DNA of 64,000 bases from assembly GCF_004216665.1 (NCBI RefSeq), contig NZ_SGWY01000001.1:310001-374000 (forward strand). The letters are read 5' to 3'. Source of the stretch: Agromyces ramosus. Lineage in GTDB: Bacteria > Actinomycetota > Actinomycetes > Actinomycetales > Microbacteriaceae. Both the position numbers and the translations under genes were made by a program. The notes beneath the pieces are model-generated. The model was not told the DNA's origin. It did no database searches and worked only from the letters and a program-made list of their open reading frames with translations. The stretch's first letter is position 1; every line of letters begins with the position of its first letter. Below are positions 53,577-63,442 of this stretch, in pieces.

Positions 53577-56060
53577 CTAGCGGCGCTTCAGGCGGAGGCG
53601 GCTCTGGACCTTCGAGGCCAGCACGCGCGGGCCCCCGGTGCGAAGGTAGTGCACCGCGAGATCCACGTCGTGCAGGATTCCGTGACGCTTGCGGGGCGGC
53701 GTCTTCCGCGTCCGGACGGGGCCGCCGGTCGCGCCATCCGACCCCGCCAGGTCCCGTGCGCGCCGGGGCGACGCTGCGAAGTCGACGAGCGGCTCGAGCA
53801 CCACCTCCCATGCGTAGTCCTCCCGCACCCGCCGGATGTTCTGCTTCGCCTCCGCCCGGAACTCCTCGTCGAACATCACGGTCTCGAGTGCCGCGGTCAG
53901 CGCCTCGACATCGTTGGGCGGAACGACGATCCCGAGGCCCTCCGCCTCGACGAGATCGGCGAAGTGGTCGCCCGCCGTCACCACCATCGGTAGTTCAGCC
54001 CAGAGGTAGTCGAGGATGCGGGTCCGGAAGGAGAAGGTCGTCTCGACATGTGCGAAGTGCGTGCTCACGCCGGCATCGGCCTCGGCGAGGTAGTTGTGGC
54101 GCTCGCGATAGTCCACCCACGAGGCGTTGAAGTACACGGCACGGTCGAGCACGCCCAGCTCGCTCGCGAGGGCACGCGACTCCGCCACGATGGCCATCTC
54201 GGGAACGCCCGGGTGCGGATGCTTCGTGCCCTGGAAGAACAGCCGCACGGTCGGCCGTCGCGACGACAGCTTGGCGACGGCGCGGATCAGCGACTTCGGA
54301 TCGAACCAGTTGTAGAGGCCCCCACTCCAGAGCAGGACCCGGTCGTCTGCGCCGATTCCCGGCACGACGCCCTTGAGCACCTGCCGATCGTGCGCGGGGA
54401 ACGCGGAGCCGAGCCCGAACGGGACGACGGCGATGAGACGCTCGAGGTCGGGGTCGGTCTCGTAGTTCGTCGGGTTGATCCGGCCCAGCGCCGCGAGCTG
54501 GCCGAGGTAGAAGTGACGCTGCCGCTCCGAGGCGCACAGGAAGAAGTCCCCCCGGAGGAGCTGCTCGTTCAGCACCTCGGTCGCGTCGAGCACCTGCCGG
54601 TCCCACTGGGCCCGAGGCAGGTCGCGCCCCTGCTCGAGGTGCTCGAGATGCATCGGGTCGTAGATGTCGCACACGATGATCTTGTTGCTCTTGCGGATCG
54701 AGTTGAACAGCGCCATCGCCAGGCCCTGGAAGACGATGATGTCCGTCTCGCGCTCCAGCGCACCCATCGACCGGTCGTCGCCCGGTGCCACGTGCACGAC
54801 GCGGAACGGGGCGTCGACGGCGTCGACCTTCGCAAGCGAGACCAGGGTGACCGAATGCGTCGTCGCGAGCGCCGCCGCCATGTGCCAGGCGCGGATCGCC
54901 GGCCCGGCCATCTTCGGTCCGATCGGATCCCCTGTGATGATCAGCACCCGCGACGGCGTGGGCTCGGAGTAGACGTCGAATGCCTCGGCGATGTTCACGT
55001 ACCCCTCGAGGTAGGCCCCGCCCTGGTACGAGGGTGCATCGGTGACGCCGAACAACGGCCAGATCCGCGCGTCGGACACCGCTCGCTTCGACTGCACCTC
55101 GTGACGTGCCTTCTCGAGCTCGGGGAGCTCCTCGACGAACTGGTCGATGCCGAAGATGCCGGCGAGGGCGGACTTCGCCACGGTCATCGACGGTTCGTCA
55201 CTCGCCCCCCGACGGAGGTCGAACGAACTGGAGTCGAGCTCGCCGCGGGCGACCGAGCGCCTGACCGTCAGCGCGAGCGTCGCCGGAAGGAGCCGGGCGA
55301 GCTCCTCGTCTCCGAGGTTCTTGTACATCGTGAAGAGGGCGTTGCGCTCGAGGAGGTAGGTCTCCTTGAACTCCCCGAACGACGACATGGAGGCGTGGTG
55401 CTTGTGGTAGGCGAGGGATGCCGGCTCGTAGACGAACCGCCATCCCGCCAGGTTCACGCGCCAGCCGAAGTCGACGTCCTCGAAGAACATGAAGAACCGC
55501 TCGTCGAATCCTCCGAGCGCCTCGTAGACGGACCGCCGCACGAACATCGCGGATCCGGTGCCGAACAGCACGTCGGACGGCTCTTCCGCTGACTTGGGAA
55601 CGGGCTGCGCGGTGAGCGGCTTGTAGCCCATGCCGAACCAGGTCAGGGCAGCGCCGATGAAGTCGACGTGCTTCCCCTCCCAGTCGAGGACCCGGCTCGC
55701 GACCGCTCCGACGTCGGGGCTGCGCTGGAACCGCTCGACGGCGGCGGCCACCCACGCGCGGTCAGGGCGCGCGTCATTGTTGAGGAACGCCAGGTACTCG
55801 CCGTGCGACGAGCGGACACCGAGATTGCACCCTCCTGCGAACCCGAGGTTCTCGTCGGACTCGACCACGGTCACGTGGGGCGCTGCGGCTCGAATGCGCT
55901 GCGCGCTGTCGTCGCCGGATGCGTTCTCGACGACGACGATCTCGAGTCGGTCGCGTGGCCAGTCGAGTTCACCGAGGAAGCCGATGGCTGCGATCGTGTC
56001 ATCCGCACCGCGGAAGTTGACGAGGACGACGGAGACGAGCCCCGGGGTCGGCTTGGCCAT
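53577..56060 (-). CDS. Bifunctional GT2-GT4 glycosyltransferase fusion
   Basis: An 827-residue protein made of two glycosyltransferases. Residues 1-330 form a GT-A (GT2) domain of the rhamnosyltransferase type, with LVSVVLVNFRGADDT, VVVENASGDDS and the NND sequence YLAFLNNDARPD. Residues about 365-780 form a GT-B (GT4-like) domain beginning VLIITGDPIGPKMAGPAIRA, with the late E-rich donor site near VVPPNDVEALTAALETV. A basic tail follows. Two transfers in one chain would build a disaccharide unit or a repeating motif. Divergent from the dehydrogenase operon. Confidence 0.88.
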   Translation of the reverse strand: MAKPTPGLVSVVLVNFRGADDTIAAIGFLGELDWPRDRLEIVVVENASGDDSAQRIRAAAPHVTVVESDENLGFAGGCNLGVRSSHGEYLAFLNNDARPDRAWVAAAVERFQRSPDVGAVASRVLDWEGKHVDFIGAALTWFGMGYKPLTAQPVPKSAEEPSDVLFGTGSAMFVRRSVYEALGGFDERFFMFFEDVDFGWRVNLAGWRFVYEPASLAYHKHHASMSSFGEFKETYLLERNALFTMYKNLGDEELARLLPATLALTVRRSVARGELDSSSFDLRRGASDEPSMTVAKSALAGIFGIDQFVEELPELEKARHEVQSKRAVSDARIWPLFGVTDAPSYQGGAYLEGYVNIAEAFDVYSEPTPSRVLIITGDPIGPKMAGPAIRAWHMAAALATTHSVTLVSLAKVDAVDAPFRVVHVAPGDDRSMGALERETDIIVFQGLAMALFNSIRKSNKIIVCDIYDPMHLEHLEQGRDLPRAQWDRQVLDATEVLNEQLLRGDFFLCASERQRHFYLGQLAALGRINPTNYETDPDLERLIAVVPFGLGSAFPAHDRQVLKGVVPGIGADDRVLLWSGGLYNWFDPKSLIRAVAKLSSRRPTVRLFFQGTKHPHPGVPEMAIVAESRALASELGVLDRAVYFNASWVDYRERHNYLAEADAGVSTHFAHVETTFSFRTRILDYLWAELPMVVTAGDHFADLVEAEGLGIVVPPNDVEALTAALETVMFDEEFRAEAKQNIRRVREDYAWEVVLEPLVDFAASPRRARDLAGSDGATGGPVRTRKTPPRKRHGILHDVDLAVHYLRTGGPRVLASKVQSRLRLKRR

Positions 56061-56236
56061 TCGTGCCTTTCGTGAGGAGCGCTTGCGTTCGGGAGTCTAC
56101 CCAATCCCACTCGGCGCCCGTCCTGCGGCCGGTGGGCGGACGCCTCGAAACGGACCATGACGCTTTCTCGAACTAGGATGATCGCGACTCTTGCATGCCA
56201 GCACGGCTCGATCGTGCTTCTCCGAGTGAGGACTCC

Positions 56237-57442
56237 GTGAACTCAGCTTTCTCCAACGATGTCGTCGTCATCGGCGGCGGCGGCCATGTCGGCCTCCCGC
56301 TCGCGATCGCCCTGGCCGACCGCGGATCCAAGGTCGTGGTCTACGACATCAGCGCGAGCGCGGTGGACATCATCAACTCGGGCAGGATGCCGTTCTCCGA
56401 GCCGGGCGCCGAGCCCGTCCTGCGACGCGCCCTCGACGCGGGCATGCTGACCGCATCCACGGACCCGTCGGTGGTCGCGACCGCGGCCAACGTGATCGTG
56501 GTGATCGGCACCCCGGTCGACGAGCACCTCAACCCCGATCCGACGGCCATCCCCGAGGCGCTCGCATCGTGCAGCCGGTACTTCCGCGACGGGCAGCTCC
56601 TCATCCTCAGGAGCACCGTCTACCCCGGCGTCACCGCACTCGTCGAGAAGATGGTGGCCGACCTCGGAGTGCAGGCCGATGTCGCGTTCTGCCCCGAGCG
56701 CATCGCCGAGCACAAGGCGATGGAGGAGCTCTACACCCTGCCGCAGATCGTGTCCTCGCGCTCGGAGGACGGTCGCCGACGCGCCGCGGCCCTCTTCGGG
56801 ACCCTCACCGACGAGATCGTCCACCTCGAGCCCGAGGAGGCGGAGCTCGCGAAGCTCTTCACCAACACCTGGCGCTACATCAAGTTCGCCGCCGCGAACC
56901 AGTTCTACATGATGGCGAACGATCGCGGACTCGACTTCGAGAAGATCCGGAAGGGTCTCACCCACAACTACCCCCGCGCGAAGGATCTGCCCGGACCCGG
57001 CTTCGCGGCGGGGCCCTGCCTGTTCAAGGACACCATGCAGCTCGCGGCCTTCAGCGACAACACGTTCAACCTCGGCCACTCGGCGATGCTGGTCAACGAG
57101 GGCCTGCCGCTCTACCTCGTCAGCCGGCTGGAGAAGTCCTACGACCTGGCGGACATGACGGTGGGCATCCTGGGCATGTCGTTCAAGGCGGGCTCCGACG
57201 ACATCCGCTCGAGCCTCTCCTACAAGCTGCGGCGCGTCCTCAAGTTCAAGGCGAAGGCGGTGATCGGCACGGACCCGCACGTCAGCGAGGAGATCGACGA
57301 CACGCTCCTGCCGCTGGACGCCGTCCTGCAGAAGGCGGACCTCCTCATCATCGCGACTCCGCACGAGGAGTATCGGAACCTCGAGACGTCGCTTCCCGTT
57401 GCCGACGTGTGGAACCTGCTCGGCGACGGAGTACGGGTGTGA
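56237..57442 (+). CDS. Nucleotide-sugar dehydrogenase (UDP-ManNAcA/UDP-Glc dehydrogenase family)
   Basis: A 401-residue four-electron dehydrogenase oxidising a UDP-hexose at C6 to the uronic acid. The NAD motif is VIGGGGHVGLPLAIALAD at 12-28. The catalytic Cys is at 261 in AAGPCLFKD, the central domain has FTNTWRYIKFAAANQFYMM, and the C-terminal domain has GMSFKAGSDDIR. It resembles the WecC/UDP-N-acetylmannosamine branch more than UDP-glucose dehydrogenase, a moderate-confidence call. GTG start at 56237 with TGAGGA upstream. It heads a three-gene operon. Confidence 0.9.
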   Translation: MNSAFSNDVVVIGGGGHVGLPLAIALADRGSKVVVYDISASAVDIINSGRMPFSEPGAEPVLRRALDAGMLTASTDPSVVATAANVIVVIGTPVDEHLNPDPTAIPEALASCSRYFRDGQLLILRSTVYPGVTALVEKMVADLGVQADVAFCPERIAEHKAMEELYTLPQIVSSRSEDGRRRAAALFGTLTDEIVHLEPEEAELAKLFTNTWRYIKFAAANQFYMMANDRGLDFEKIRKGLTHNYPRAKDLPGPGFAAGPCLFKDTMQLAAFSDNTFNLGHSAMLVNEGLPLYLVSRLEKSYDLADMTVGILGMSFKAGSDDIRSSLSYKLRRVLKFKAKAVIGTDPHVSEEIDDTLLPLDAVLQKADLLIIATPHEEYRNLETSLPVADVWNLLGDGVRV

Positions 57443-58224
57443 CGCCTCGCGCCACGGTCGTCATCCCGGCGTACAACGAGGGCGACGCCATCCTGCCGGG
57501 TCTCGATCGGATCATCGAGGCCGTCAAGCTCGACGCCGAGATCCTGGTGGTGGTCGATTCACCCGACGACACGACCGTTCCGACCGTCGAGCAGTACGCA
57601 GCGTCGCATCCGTCCGTTCGGATCGTGATCAACACGTACGGGCGCGGGCCCGCACAGGCCATCCGGTTCGGGATCGACGCCGCGGCCGCGCGGACCGTCG
57701 TCGTCACGATGGCCGACGGGTGCGACGACCCCAGGCAGATCGACGACCTGGTCCGTCTCGTCGAACGCGGCGTCGTGGTCGCAGCGGCATCGCGGTACAT
57801 GCCCGGCGGCCAGCAGGTCGGCGGTCCGCGGTTCAAGCGCTTCCTGTCGCACACCGCGGGATTCAGCCTCAACCTGCTGACCAGCGCGGGGACGCGCGAC
57901 GCGACGAACTCGTTCAAGGCCTACGATGCCGCATTCGTCAAGGAGGTCGGCATCGACAGCCGCGACGGATTCGAGATCGGCCTGGAGCTCACGGCGAAGG
58001 CACGACGGCTGCGGCGTCCCGTTGCCGAGATCCCCACGATCTGGCTCGATCGGCAGTTCGGCCAATCCAACTTCAAGATGTCCAAGTGGATCCCGAAATA
58101 CCTTCGGTGGTACCGCTTCGCCTTCGGCCCTCCGCTGAGTGCCGAACAACTTCGGTCCAAGGTGGGCGGTTCGCCCGCCATCGGTACCGATTCCAACGAG
58201 AAAGCAGAGAAACGAACGCCATGA
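57439..58224 (+). CDS. GT2 glycosyltransferase (DPM/undecaprenyl-P type)
   Basis: A 261-residue soluble GT-A enzyme with TVVIPAYNEGDAILPGLDRI, ILVVVDSPDDTT and the metal-site TMADGCDDPRQID. Unlike the paralogues at 45.7 and 48.0 kb it has no C-terminal membrane block. The GTG start overlaps the dehydrogenase stop (GTGA), and its own stop overlaps the epimerase ATG, so all three genes are coupled. It probably transfers the sugar made by the flanking enzymes. Confidence 0.88.
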   Translation: MTPRATVVIPAYNEGDAILPGLDRIIEAVKLDAEILVVVDSPDDTTVPTVEQYAASHPSVRIVINTYGRGPAQAIRFGIDAAAARTVVVTMADGCDDPRQIDDLVRLVERGVVVAAASRYMPGGQQVGGPRFKRFLSHTAGFSLNLLTSAGTRDATNSFKAYDAAFVKEVGIDSRDGFEIGLELTAKARRLRRPVAEIPTIWLDRQFGQSNFKMSKWIPKYLRWYRFAFGPPLSAEQLRSKVGGSPAIGTDSNEKAEKRTP

Positions 58225-59246
58225 AGAAAGTCGTCGTCACCGGATCCGCCGGATTCATCGGCGGATACATCGTCGAGGAACTCCTGAACCAGGGGTACGA
58301 GGTCGTCGGAGTGGACAACTACTCCAAGTACGGGCCGATCAAGAAGTCCTACGACGACAACCCCAACTACCGCCTCGTCGTCGGCGACGTCCAGGACGTC
58401 GAGCTCATGACCGAGCTGCTGTCGGACGCCGATCACTTCATCGCCGGCGCCGCGCTGATCGGCGGGATCTCCTACTTCCACACCTACGCCTACGACCTGA
58501 TCGCGCAGAACGAGCGCATCATCGCGTCGAGCGTGGATGCCGCGATCGCCGCGCACAAGCAGGGCCGCCTCGAGAAGGTCACGTACATGTCCTCGTCGAT
58601 GGTCTTCGAGTCGACGGACCGCTGGCCCAGCAAGGAGGGCGACGAGCGCCTCGTTCCGCCGCCGCTGTCGTCGTACGGATTCCAGAAGCTGGCGGTGGAG
58701 TACTTCGCCCGGGCCGCGTGGGACCAGTACAAGCTTCCGTACACGATCCTGCGCCCGTTCAACTGCGTCGGGATCGGCGAATCGCGCGCTCTGGGCGATG
58801 TCGAGATCGACTCGGGCAACGTGAAGCTCGCCATGAGCCACGTCGTTCCCGATCTCGTGCAGAAGGTGCTGAAGGGCCAGGACCCGCTCCACATCCTCGG
58901 CGAGGGCGACCAGGTGCGCCACTACACCTACGGTGGCGACCTCGCGCGCGGGATCGTCCTCAGCCTCGACCACCCCGCCGCGCGCAATGAGGACTTCAAC
59001 GTCTCGACGGCAGAGGGTCACACGGTCAAGGAGCTCGCAGAGGTGATCTGGCGCAAGATCAAGGGACCCGACGTCCCGCTCCGCCTGACCAGCGATCCCG
59101 GCTTCGAGCACGACGTGCAGAAGCGCGTCCCCGACGTGACCAAGGCGAAGGAGGTTCTCGGCTTCGAGGCGACGACCAAGCTCGAGGACATGCTCGACGA
59201 GGTCATCCCGTGGATCGAGAACGCCGTCAAGGACGGCACCATCTGA
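58221..59246 (+). CDS. NAD-dependent sugar-nucleotide epimerase/dehydratase
   Basis: A 341-residue extended short-chain dehydrogenase with NAD motif VTGSAGFIGGYIVEEL at 6-21, the Ser of MSSSMVFES and the YxxxK pair in SSYGFQKLAVEYF. A C-terminal domain with YTYGGDLARGIVLSLDHP follows. It could epimerise or dehydrate a UDP- or dTDP-sugar. The specificity is not readable. ATGA overlap with the upstream glycosyltransferase. Operon ends in a strong hairpin. Confidence 0.9.
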   Translation: MKKVVVTGSAGFIGGYIVEELLNQGYEVVGVDNYSKYGPIKKSYDDNPNYRLVVGDVQDVELMTELLSDADHFIAGAALIGGISYFHTYAYDLIAQNERIIASSVDAAIAAHKQGRLEKVTYMSSSMVFESTDRWPSKEGDERLVPPPLSSYGFQKLAVEYFARAAWDQYKLPYTILRPFNCVGIGESRALGDVEIDSGNVKLAMSHVVPDLVQKVLKGQDPLHILGEGDQVRHYTYGGDLARGIVLSLDHPAARNEDFNVSTAEGHTVKELAEVIWRKIKGPDVPLRLTSDPGFEHDVQKRVPDVTKAKEVLGFEATTKLEDMLDEVIPWIENAVKDGTI

Positions 59247-59268
59247 TCAGCCGCGTCGCGGATGCACG

Positions 59269-59306
59269 CGAACGAGGGAGTCGCCCACCGGCGGCTCCCT
59301 CGTTCG
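59269..59306. terminator. Convergent terminator after the epimerase operon
   Basis: A perfect 12-bp stem CGAACGAGGGAG / CTCCCTCGTTCG, with a GCC/GGC pair possible inside the 14-nt loop. It lies between the convergent epimerase and GT-C-like genes. The strongest hairpin of this part of the window. Confidence 0.75.
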
Positions 59307-59346
59307 TCGTCAGGGTGCAGGCACTCGGGCCCGGATGCTCCGGCGA

Positions 59347-60963
59347 TCACTGCCCGTCGACGGGCAACGCCGCGCACAGTGATCCGTTCGAGGGCACCTC
59401 GAGGCGCAGGGATGCCCCCTCGACCCCGCTCAGCTCGCTCCAGCCCTGCGGAAGCTGCACCTGGGCGAACTGGGACTGCGCGTCGCCGTCGACCGCCCGT
59501 ACTCGCACGGTGGCGTCGACCGACGATTCGACGAGCGGTTCGTCGTCATCGAGTGCGACGAACCCCTCGTCGTCGACCGGTGCGCACTCGTATCCCTCAG
59601 GCGCGCTGACCGGCTCGGCGCGGAGGAACAGGTTGAGACGCACGTCGAGCTCATCGGAGTCGGAGTACTCGACCGGGGTGTACTGTCCACGCGCGACGAA
59701 CTCCCGGATGTCCGCCATCGTGAGCGGCGGCGCGACGATCGGTGACGGCCGCCTGCCGGCCAGCTCATCCGAACCGTCGTCGAGGTCGATCGCCGCCGAG
59801 ATCGCGCGATTCACCGACTGCTCCAGCGTGGCCTGTCCCGTGGCCTGCTGCAGGAGGCCGCCCACGTTGAACGCGAGGGTCATGGCGAGCACCACCGAGA
59901 CGGCGGTGAGACCCACCCTCCCCCTCCCGGCGAGCACGCTGAGGCAACGTCCGGCGGCCGGGACCAGCAGGGCGACGTAGACGTAGACGTACCGCCCGGC
60001 CGACGCGCTCTCCACCCCCAACTGCACGCGAGTGAATGCCGTCAGCAGGCTGAATGCGAGTGCGGCCAGCACGAGTGCGTGCACGGCAGAGATGCGCCCG
60101 GCGCCGCCCTTCCGAACGTCGAGGACGAGCCAGACGGCGAAGAGCAGCACCAGGGCGGGGGCGAGCTGGTCGAACGGAATCGTCTTCGCGAGGCTGTCCA
60201 CGAATCCGTGGGAGATGTACTCGGGCATGCGGACGAGCACGTCGTACGCGCTGGAGGCACGCATTCCGTCCGTCCCCTGGCTCCCTCGGTTGAACGCCAG
60301 GTACCAGACGCCGTACACCGCACCGAAGACTCCCCCGATGAGCACGGCGACCCGCCATCCATGCCGGACCAGGAGGAACACCAGGAGGGCCCCGGTGATG
60401 GGAATGGCCGTGCCCGCGAAGCCGACCCCGACGAGGAGCAGTGCGGTGATGATGAGGATGTCGCGTCGTCGCAGCTCGGGTCGCATGGCGATGAGCAGGG
60501 CGGCGGCACCCGTCACGAGCGGCGTGATGAAGCCGACCTGGAACGCCCAGAGCGTGTTCTCAGCGCCCGGCGCGAGCACCGCGAAGATCGTCGAGACCAG
60601 CAGTGCGACGAGCGGGTGGCTTCCGGTTCGGAGCATGACCCGCCACAGCAGGTGCGCCAGGAGCAGATGGACCGCGATGGTGAACCCGAGGTACGGCCAG
60701 TACTCCTCGAGGCCGACGACGCCCTTCGTCAGCGTGGTGAGCAGCTGGGGGAAGAAGCTGAGGTGGCCGTTGTGCGGACCGAGCAGGTTCCATTCGGCCC
60801 GGCTCGCGAGGAAGTCCCACTCGTCGTAGAAGAACCACTGGCCGCGCGCCGCCAGGACCAGGAGCACCAACGCGATCCCGAGGCTCACCAGGTGTGCGAT
60901 CGTCCACCGGCGGGAGGTTCTCGACCAGAGTGCGAGGGGTTCCTCGGGCGGCGGTACGGGCAT
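59347..60963 (-). CDS. GT-C-like polytopic membrane protein B
   Basis: A 538-residue protein with about ten to eleven membrane helices and an outer C-terminal domain (about 405-538). The first outer loop has GQWFFYDEWDFLASRAEW, the acidic DE/DEW site of GT-C enzymes. It resembles protein A at 51.5-53.5 kb only in plan, not in clear sequence. Likely role: extracytoplasmic sugar transfer from a polyprenyl donor, inferred. It lies directly downstream of the secreted repeat protein on the same strand. Confidence 0.72.
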   Translation of the reverse strand: MPVPPPEEPLALWSRTSRRWTIAHLVSLGIALVLLVLAARGQWFFYDEWDFLASRAEWNLLGPHNGHLSFFPQLLTTLTKGVVGLEEYWPYLGFTIAVHLLLAHLLWRVMLRTGSHPLVALLVSTIFAVLAPGAENTLWAFQVGFITPLVTGAAALLIAMRPELRRRDILIITALLLVGVGFAGTAIPITGALLVFLLVRHGWRVAVLIGGVFGAVYGVWYLAFNRGSQGTDGMRASSAYDVLVRMPEYISHGFVDSLAKTIPFDQLAPALVLLFAVWLVLDVRKGGAGRISAVHALVLAALAFSLLTAFTRVQLGVESASAGRYVYVYVALLVPAAGRCLSVLAGRGRVGLTAVSVVLAMTLAFNVGGLLQQATGQATLEQSVNRAISAAIDLDDGSDELAGRRPSPIVAPPLTMADIREFVARGQYTPVEYSDSDELDVRLNLFLRAEPVSAPEGYECAPVDDEGFVALDDDEPLVESSVDATVRVRAVDGDAQSQFAQVQLPQGWSELSGVEGASLRLEVPSNGSLCAALPVDGQ

Positions 60964-61022
60964 CTTGATCCTCTCCTGGGCAACGACGCACCCTAGGCTA
61001 GTTCACTCCGCGAGCGCTCACC

Positions 61023-63374
61023 TCACTGGCGCGACACCACGGTGCATCCGATCACGGGATTGATGCCCGATGGGGTATTGATCGCGAACACGCAGATCTC
61101 GTGCGTGCCGGGCGGCGCCTGCACGGTCGCTCCGAACGCGTGCGCATCGCCGAATCCCGGGTAGCGGACGCCGAGGTCGCCGCGAGGCTGATTCGCGGGG
61201 AAGATCCCGGCGATGCGCCCGTCGACGTAGACGTGGACGTCGATCGGAGCCGCCACGTCAGGGTCCACGGCGTGCCCCCAGACGCCGAACCCGTCGGCCA
61301 CGGGCTGGATGTTCTCGACCTGGCCCACGGGGTCGCCGCTCACCGTCGTCGTGAAGCAGCCGAGCGAGGCGTTCTCACCCCACCCGGTGTCGATCGCATA
61401 GACGCAGACCTCGTGACGCCCGGGCGTCGCGGGGAAGGTGGCGCCGAATCCGTGCCCATCCCCGTATTCGGCGGGAATCTCCGGGACGTCGGGGCGCGCC
61501 GTCGACGCACCGGCCCCTGCCGCGAACCGTCCGTCGACGTAGATGTGCACCGGGATGCTGTCGGCGGTGTCGCGGTCGTAGGCCCACCCCCACACACCGA
61601 TCGATCCGAAGCCCGGTTGACCGTTCTCGATGCGGCCGACCGGCGACCCGCCGACTTCGACGGTCGGGCAGCCGATCGATGGATTCGCATCTCCCGCCAT
61701 CGTGTTGAGTGCGTAGAGGCAGACCGTGTGCGGTCCGTTCGCGGCCGGGATGGTCACGTCGTACCCGTGACGATCTCCGAAGCCCTGGTAGATCCCGAGG
61801 TCGTTCCGGGGCCGATCCGCGAGCACGCCCGCGGCGAATCGGCCATCGGTGTAGACGTGGAGCCAGATCGGATCGCGCGTGTCCGGGTCGAGGGCCCAGC
61901 CCCGCAACGTGATGCTGCCCAGGCCCGTGGTCGCCTGCTCCTGCGCTCCGATCGGATTCCCGCCCGACTGCACCGTGGCGCAGCCGAGCTCCGTGTTCAC
62001 CGAGCCCGTGGCGATGTTGAGTCCGTACACGCACAGGCGATGAGCCCCCGCGGATGCCGGCACGAAGAACCCGTACCCGTGGCGCTCGCCGTAGCCCGGG
62101 AACCGGCCGGGGATGTCGGGACGGATCGCATCGGCCAGGTACCCGCCGGCGAAGCGGCCGTCGAGGTAGGCGTGGACCCAGATCGGGTCCGACGAGTCCG
62201 GATCGAGGGCGAATCCCCACACGCCGAGGCCGCCCGGCTGGGCCTGGACGTTCTCGATGGCACCGACCGGATCCCCGCCGCCGCCGAAGACGTCGGCGCA
62301 CGTCATCAGGCGGTTCTCCCCCGCGCCGACATTCAAGGCGAAGACGCACACGCTGTGGCGCCCTCCGCCGGTCGGGACCTTGATGGCGAAGCCGTGGTTC
62401 GCGCCGAGCCCGAAGCGCTGCCCGATGTCCGGGCGTGAGACGTCGGCGAGTGCGCCGGTCGAGAACACGCCGTCGACGTAGACGTGGATGGTCAGCGGTT
62501 CGGCCGTCTCCGTGTCGACCGCCCAGCCCCAGACGCCGACCCCTCCCGGTATCGGCTGCATGTTCTCGACCGCCCCGATGGGCGAGGCATCCGTCGGGGA
62601 GCCGAACCAGTCGTAGTAGATCCGCCAGAAGTTGCGATTGCCGTAGGCGGAGCATCCGTCGCCCGTGCCGTAGAGGTTCGCCAGCGCGGCGGCGTTCGGC
62701 TGGTACGGCGTGTAGTTGTAGAGGTTCGCCGTCGCCTGGTTGCGGATGTTCACGTTCGTCCCGCCGCACGCGGCGTTCGGGTGGTACCGGACGAAGACCG
62801 TGCCGACTCGATGGTTGTAGGACGTCGGGTACTTCCCGTACTGGCGGAACTGCCACGCGGCGTTGTACACCTGATTGAAGAAGCCGAAGTACTCCGCGTT
62901 GCAGTCGGCCGTATCCGGGCAGGCGTAGCCCATCGCCCGGGAGTACCCGTAGGAGCTCGGATTCGTGAGGAGGGCCTGCTCCTTCTGCAGCATCACCAGC
63001 AGGACCTTCGGGCTGATGCCGCACGCCGTGGCGACCTTCGTGATGATCCTCGCCGCGCTCTCATCGGAGCCGCCCTGGTACGCATCGCACTGGGCGTCCC
63101 CGGCGTCCGCGATGCTGTACGTCGTCTGCCGATAGTCGGCGAGGCACGGAAGTCCGTCGCGCGGCGTGCACGAGATGCCGCCGAGGAAGCGCTGCACGTC
63201 CGCCTCCCCCATCGCACGCGAGTCGAAGAACTGCGCGTCCGAGATGATGTTGCCGGGGTCGAAGGCGCCCACCGGCGCCGCCGCCGCCGGAGTCGGCTGG
63301 GCCTGACCCGCGCCGACTCCCGTCGCCACGAGGACGAGCGCCAGAACCGCGGTCACCACTCGACGTCGTCGCAT
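61023..63374 (-). CDS. Secreted protein with lysozyme-like N-terminus and five 104-residue repeats
   Basis: A 783-residue exported protein. The signal peptide (1-33) has a basic start and an Ala-rich end. Residues 35-260 form a Cys-rich domain opening FDPGNIISDAQFFDS, with a helix PKVLLVMLQKEQALL that resembles the transglycosylase Glu helix (Glu132). Five tandem repeats follow at about 264-367, 368-472, 473-576, 577-681 and 682-783. Each has GVWGWA-DPDT, VHVYVDGRFA, RPD, HGFG and a paired-Cys VCVYALN...GC pattern. The ATG at 63374 has GGGAG 7 nt upstream and is preferred to a GTG at 63392. Cell-wall or glycan binding is plausible. I do not recognise a named repeat family. Confidence 0.85.
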   Translation of the reverse strand: MRRRRVVTAVLALVLVATGVGAGQAQPTPAAAAPVGAFDPGNIISDAQFFDSRAMGEADVQRFLGGISCTPRDGLPCLADYRQTTYSIADAGDAQCDAYQGGSDESAARIITKVATACGISPKVLLVMLQKEQALLTNPSSYGYSRAMGYACPDTADCNAEYFGFFNQVYNAAWQFRQYGKYPTSYNHRVGTVFVRYHPNAACGGTNVNIRNQATANLYNYTPYQPNAAALANLYGTGDGCSAYGNRNFWRIYYDWFGSPTDASPIGAVENMQPIPGGVGVWGWAVDTETAEPLTIHVYVDGVFSTGALADVSRPDIGQRFGLGANHGFAIKVPTGGGRHSVCVFALNVGAGENRLMTCADVFGGGGDPVGAIENVQAQPGGLGVWGFALDPDSSDPIWVHAYLDGRFAGGYLADAIRPDIPGRFPGYGERHGYGFFVPASAGAHRLCVYGLNIATGSVNTELGCATVQSGGNPIGAQEQATTGLGSITLRGWALDPDTRDPIWLHVYTDGRFAAGVLADRPRNDLGIYQGFGDRHGYDVTIPAANGPHTVCLYALNTMAGDANPSIGCPTVEVGGSPVGRIENGQPGFGSIGVWGWAYDRDTADSIPVHIYVDGRFAAGAGASTARPDVPEIPAEYGDGHGFGATFPATPGRHEVCVYAIDTGWGENASLGCFTTTVSGDPVGQVENIQPVADGFGVWGHAVDPDVAAPIDVHVYVDGRIAGIFPANQPRGDLGVRYPGFGDAHAFGATVQAPPGTHEICVFAINTPSGINPVIGCTVVSRQ

Positions 63375-63442
63375 CCGGCATCTCCCGAGCACCGTGTCGT
63401 CATCGACGAACGGGTGTCACGCGATGCGGCGCCTCCCCGCAA

